58,291 bases of DNA from Candidatus Methylobacter titanis (GTDB lineage: Bacteria; Pseudomonadota; Gammaproteobacteria; Methylococcales; Methylomonadaceae), in the NCBI GenBank assembly GCA_029946125.1, contig JAQSDX010000017.1, forward strand, positions 1 through 58,291, given 5' to 3'. A model generated the notes under the pieces. It ran no database searches. It was not told the DNA's origin and worked only from the letters and a program-made list of their open reading frames with translations. A program made the position numbers and the translations under genes. Below are positions 56,457 through 58,291 of the stretch, piece after piece. Position 1 is the first letter of the stretch. Each line of letters opens with the position of its first letter.

Positions 56457-58059
56457 TTTGGTACAAACAACAAAACGCTGGGCGGAGCAGGCGCAGGCAG
56501 CAGGCTGGATCAATAGCGATGCCGCGCAGCAGTTAAACGATGTCGATGCCAGATCACCCGACACCCTGTTTAACCATAACGGCTCCAGGCCCTTGATTGT
56601 GGCATTCATGGGCGGCACCGGCGTGGGCAAAAGTTCCTTGCTCAACCGTCTGGCAGGAAAAGCCATCGCCAGAGCCGGAGTCGAGCGTCCCACTTCGCGG
56701 GAAGTTACTTTATATCATCACCATACGATTGCGATACGGCATTTGCCAGAACAACTGCCGCTGGCGCAAATCAAAATCGCCGAGCATGACGATGAATCCA
56801 GGAAAAATGTCATCTGGATCGACATGCCCGATTTCGACAGCACCGAGCAAAGCAACAAACATCAGGTGCTGGAATGGCTGCCGCATATCGATGTGCTGAT
56901 CTATGTGGTCAGTCCCGAACGTTATCGGGATGAAAAAGCCTGGCGTTTGCTGCTTGCAGAAGGCGGCAGACATGCCTGGCTGTTTGTCCTGAATCAATGG
57001 GACAGAGGCCAGACAGAACAGTATGAAGATTTCAAACAGCAACTGTATAAAGCGGGCTTTGCCGAGCCGATTATCTTCAAGACCGCCTGCGGTGAAGGCC
57101 TGCAAGCCGACGAGTTTGCCGTATTGGAATCGACCATTAGCTCGTTGGCGACCGAGCACATCATTAAACAGTTGGAGCAAAGAAGCTCCCGTATTAAGAA
57201 AGACGAATTAAGGCAAAGTCTGCAAAACACCAAGCAGATACTGGGTTCCGCATCGGCTTTTCAACAACTGCCGACGCTGTGGCGGCAGCAATGGCAACGG
57301 TCGGTGCTAGTGTTGCAACAGGGTTTTGCATGGCCTATCCAGCAATTGGCGAGGCACTATGCCGACCACTCGGCCAATTTATTGAGCAATCCTGCAACGG
57401 CCAGATATGCAACAAGCGGCGTTAAATTCAACTTATGGGATGACTGGGCCGAAGCCCGTTTTGATGATGCCTTGGATGAATTTGTCAGCAATGCCGATCA
57501 GCTTGGCATTCCGGTGAGTCCGCTTAAAAAACAGCTGTCCGCGCTACGCGAAAAAGCGCCAAAAATTATCCAGGCGCAAAGCGAACTGGCCGCCAGGCAC
57601 GCATTGGCGAATCCCGGCAACGTATTGCATCGCGCCTTTTTAAAGTTTATGCGCTTATGTGAAATCATCCTGCCGCTTGCGGCCATTTGCTGGGTCGGCT
57701 ATCAGGTTTTTATCGGCTATTACACCAGCAACATGACTGACGCAAATTATTTGGGCGTGGATTTTGCCGTACATAGCAGCTTGTTAATCGCTATCACCTG
57801 GCTGACGCCGTTTTTCATCCTGAAAAAATTAAAGCCGTCGTTGGAAAAAAGCGCCTTAAGAGGGCTAAGCAAAGGTTTGAGCAATGCCATCAGCATGATA
57901 GATGGCGAGGTGTTGCTGGCAATAGAAAACGTCGGCAATCAACATGCCGAGCAGACCAAGCAGCTAGCCGGGATTATTGAACTTTGCAGTGTTGCCGATG
58001 CCGGTCGGCAACCCGCAATAGACAGCAACAGTCCGTTAGCTCGGATGCTTATCGATTAA
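56437..58059 (+). CDS. Membrane-anchored GTPase, second of a pair
   Basis: 540 residues from ATG 56437, inside the end of the first GTPase gene; the frame is open further back but that part overlaps the upstream gene. The G domain has G1 GGTGVGKSS (about 60-68), switch I threonine in RPTSREVTLY, G3 DMPDFDS (129-135) and G4 NQWD (186-189). Two strong transmembrane helices near 408-428 and 447-463 anchor it in the inner membrane. The shared DxPDFDS motif shows the two GTPases are related. Tight overlap suggests a hetero-oligomer. Function unknown. Confidence 0.75.
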   Translation: MAYDYSSLVQTTKRWAEQAQAAGWINSDAAQQLNDVDARSPDTLFNHNGSRPLIVAFMGGTGVGKSSLLNRLAGKAIARAGVERPTSREVTLYHHHTIAIRHLPEQLPLAQIKIAEHDDESRKNVIWIDMPDFDSTEQSNKHQVLEWLPHIDVLIYVVSPERYRDEKAWRLLLAEGGRHAWLFVLNQWDRGQTEQYEDFKQQLYKAGFAEPIIFKTACGEGLQADEFAVLESTISSLATEHIIKQLEQRSSRIKKDELRQSLQNTKQILGSASAFQQLPTLWRQQWQRSVLVLQQGFAWPIQQLARHYADHSANLLSNPATARYATSGVKFNLWDDWAEARFDDALDEFVSNADQLGIPVSPLKKQLSALREKAPKIIQAQSELAARHALANPGNVLHRAFLKFMRLCEIILPLAAICWVGYQVFIGYYTSNMTDANYLGVDFAVHSSLLIAITWLTPFFILKKLKPSLEKSALRGLSKGLSNAISMIDGEVLLAIENVGNQHAEQTKQLAGIIELCSVADAGRQPAIDSNSPLARMLID

Positions 58060-58197
58060 CGCAGGTGTCTTTTCGTCGTTATTCAGGGGATTGCCGGGAT
58101 GACGAGTCGAGACTATCGTGCAGACACTCAGGCGTAGCGACGAGGGTTGCCGGCTATTTAATCTGAAAGCCGGATAAATACGGGTCAAAAAAAATAA

Positions 58198-58226
58198 TTG
58201 TACAAATTTTGGTCAATTCGTATAAT
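58198..58226 (+). promoter_or_regulatory. ssrA: Sigma-70 promoter of ssrA
   Basis: TTGTAC (58198-58203) and a perfect TATAAT (58221-58226) are spaced by 17 bases, the ideal distance. The RNA starts about 12 bases after the -10, at the first G of the tmRNA 5' end. The near-consensus quality fits a highly expressed stable RNA. Confidence 0.9.
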
Positions 58227-58237
58227 ATACACATCAC

Positions 58238-58291
58238 GGGGGCGACATGGCTTCGACGTGGGTAGCAAAACCTTAAGTGCATGCCGAGGAC
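58238..58291 (+). ncRNA. ssrA: tmRNA (5' part)
   Basis: The sequence starting GGGGGCGACATGGCTTCGAC and continuing to GTGCATGCCGAGGAC matches the conserved 5' end of tmRNA, including the D-loop-like and PK1-adjacent segments. The window ends 54 bases in, so the tag-coding part is outside. tmRNA with SmpB rescues stalled ribosomes. Confidence 0.92.

Overview
The window reads as chromosomal DNA of a gammaproteobacterial methylotroph, most likely a methanotroph of the Methylococcales. The strongest evidence is a lanthanide-type PQQ methanol dehydrogenase (xoxF) with its xoxJ partner. Supporting evidence is a large glycogen gene set, a hydroxypyruvate isomerase/tartronate semialdehyde reductase pair, a split class II ribonucleotide reductase, lpxH (Gram-negative envelope) and a gammaproteobacterial-style ssrA. 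No pmo, mxa or rRNA gene lies in the window, so the assignment is an inference.

Layout. 1-4400 is an AT-rich accessory block: the 3' end of an IS5-family transposase, a two-gene operon resembling a TPR/PIN anti-phage system, and a 22-bp tandem repeat. 4412-9820 holds nrdJb, a fatty acid desaturase and nrdJa. The nrdJa gene carries a 377-residue LAGLIDADG intein directly in front of the catalytic cysteine and has two NrdR-like boxes upstream. 9866-24577 is mostly housekeeping: ABC exporter, acs, an M16 protease pair, rsmD, coaD, two ferredoxins, hyi, a tartronate semialdehyde reductase, efpL, rlmG, a 50-residue membrane protein gene and glgX. 24632-28081 (minus strand) runs marR, two small membrane ORFs, a SulP transporter and a tandem UspA protein. 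28660-29520 is a voltage-gated-type potassium channel with a zinc ribbon.

29990-46794 is dominated by storage polysaccharide genes. A DUF4912 protein and a GH57 branching enzyme overlap by 4 bases. They are followed by a protein joining two CBM21-like domains to an EEP-family phosphohydrolase, and by a two-HKD phospholipase D-like protein. After a CNNM/CorC-type membrane protein and a polysaccharide deacetylase come glgA and glgB, facing glgC, a second GH57 enzyme and malQ. GlgC makes ADP-glucose, GlgA elongates, GlgB and the GH57 enzyme branch, GlgX debranches and MalQ rearranges. The CBM21-EEP and HKD proteins have no place in the standard pathway and are the main candidates for something new.

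46962-58291 holds xoxJ and xoxF, lpxH, a cyclophilin, cysS, a large palindromic repeat, a DUF2959 protein, a small lipoprotein, two overlapping membrane-anchored GTPase genes and the 5' end of ssrA (tmRNA) behind a near-consensus sigma-70 promoter. Short hairpin repeats of several types are scattered between genes throughout.
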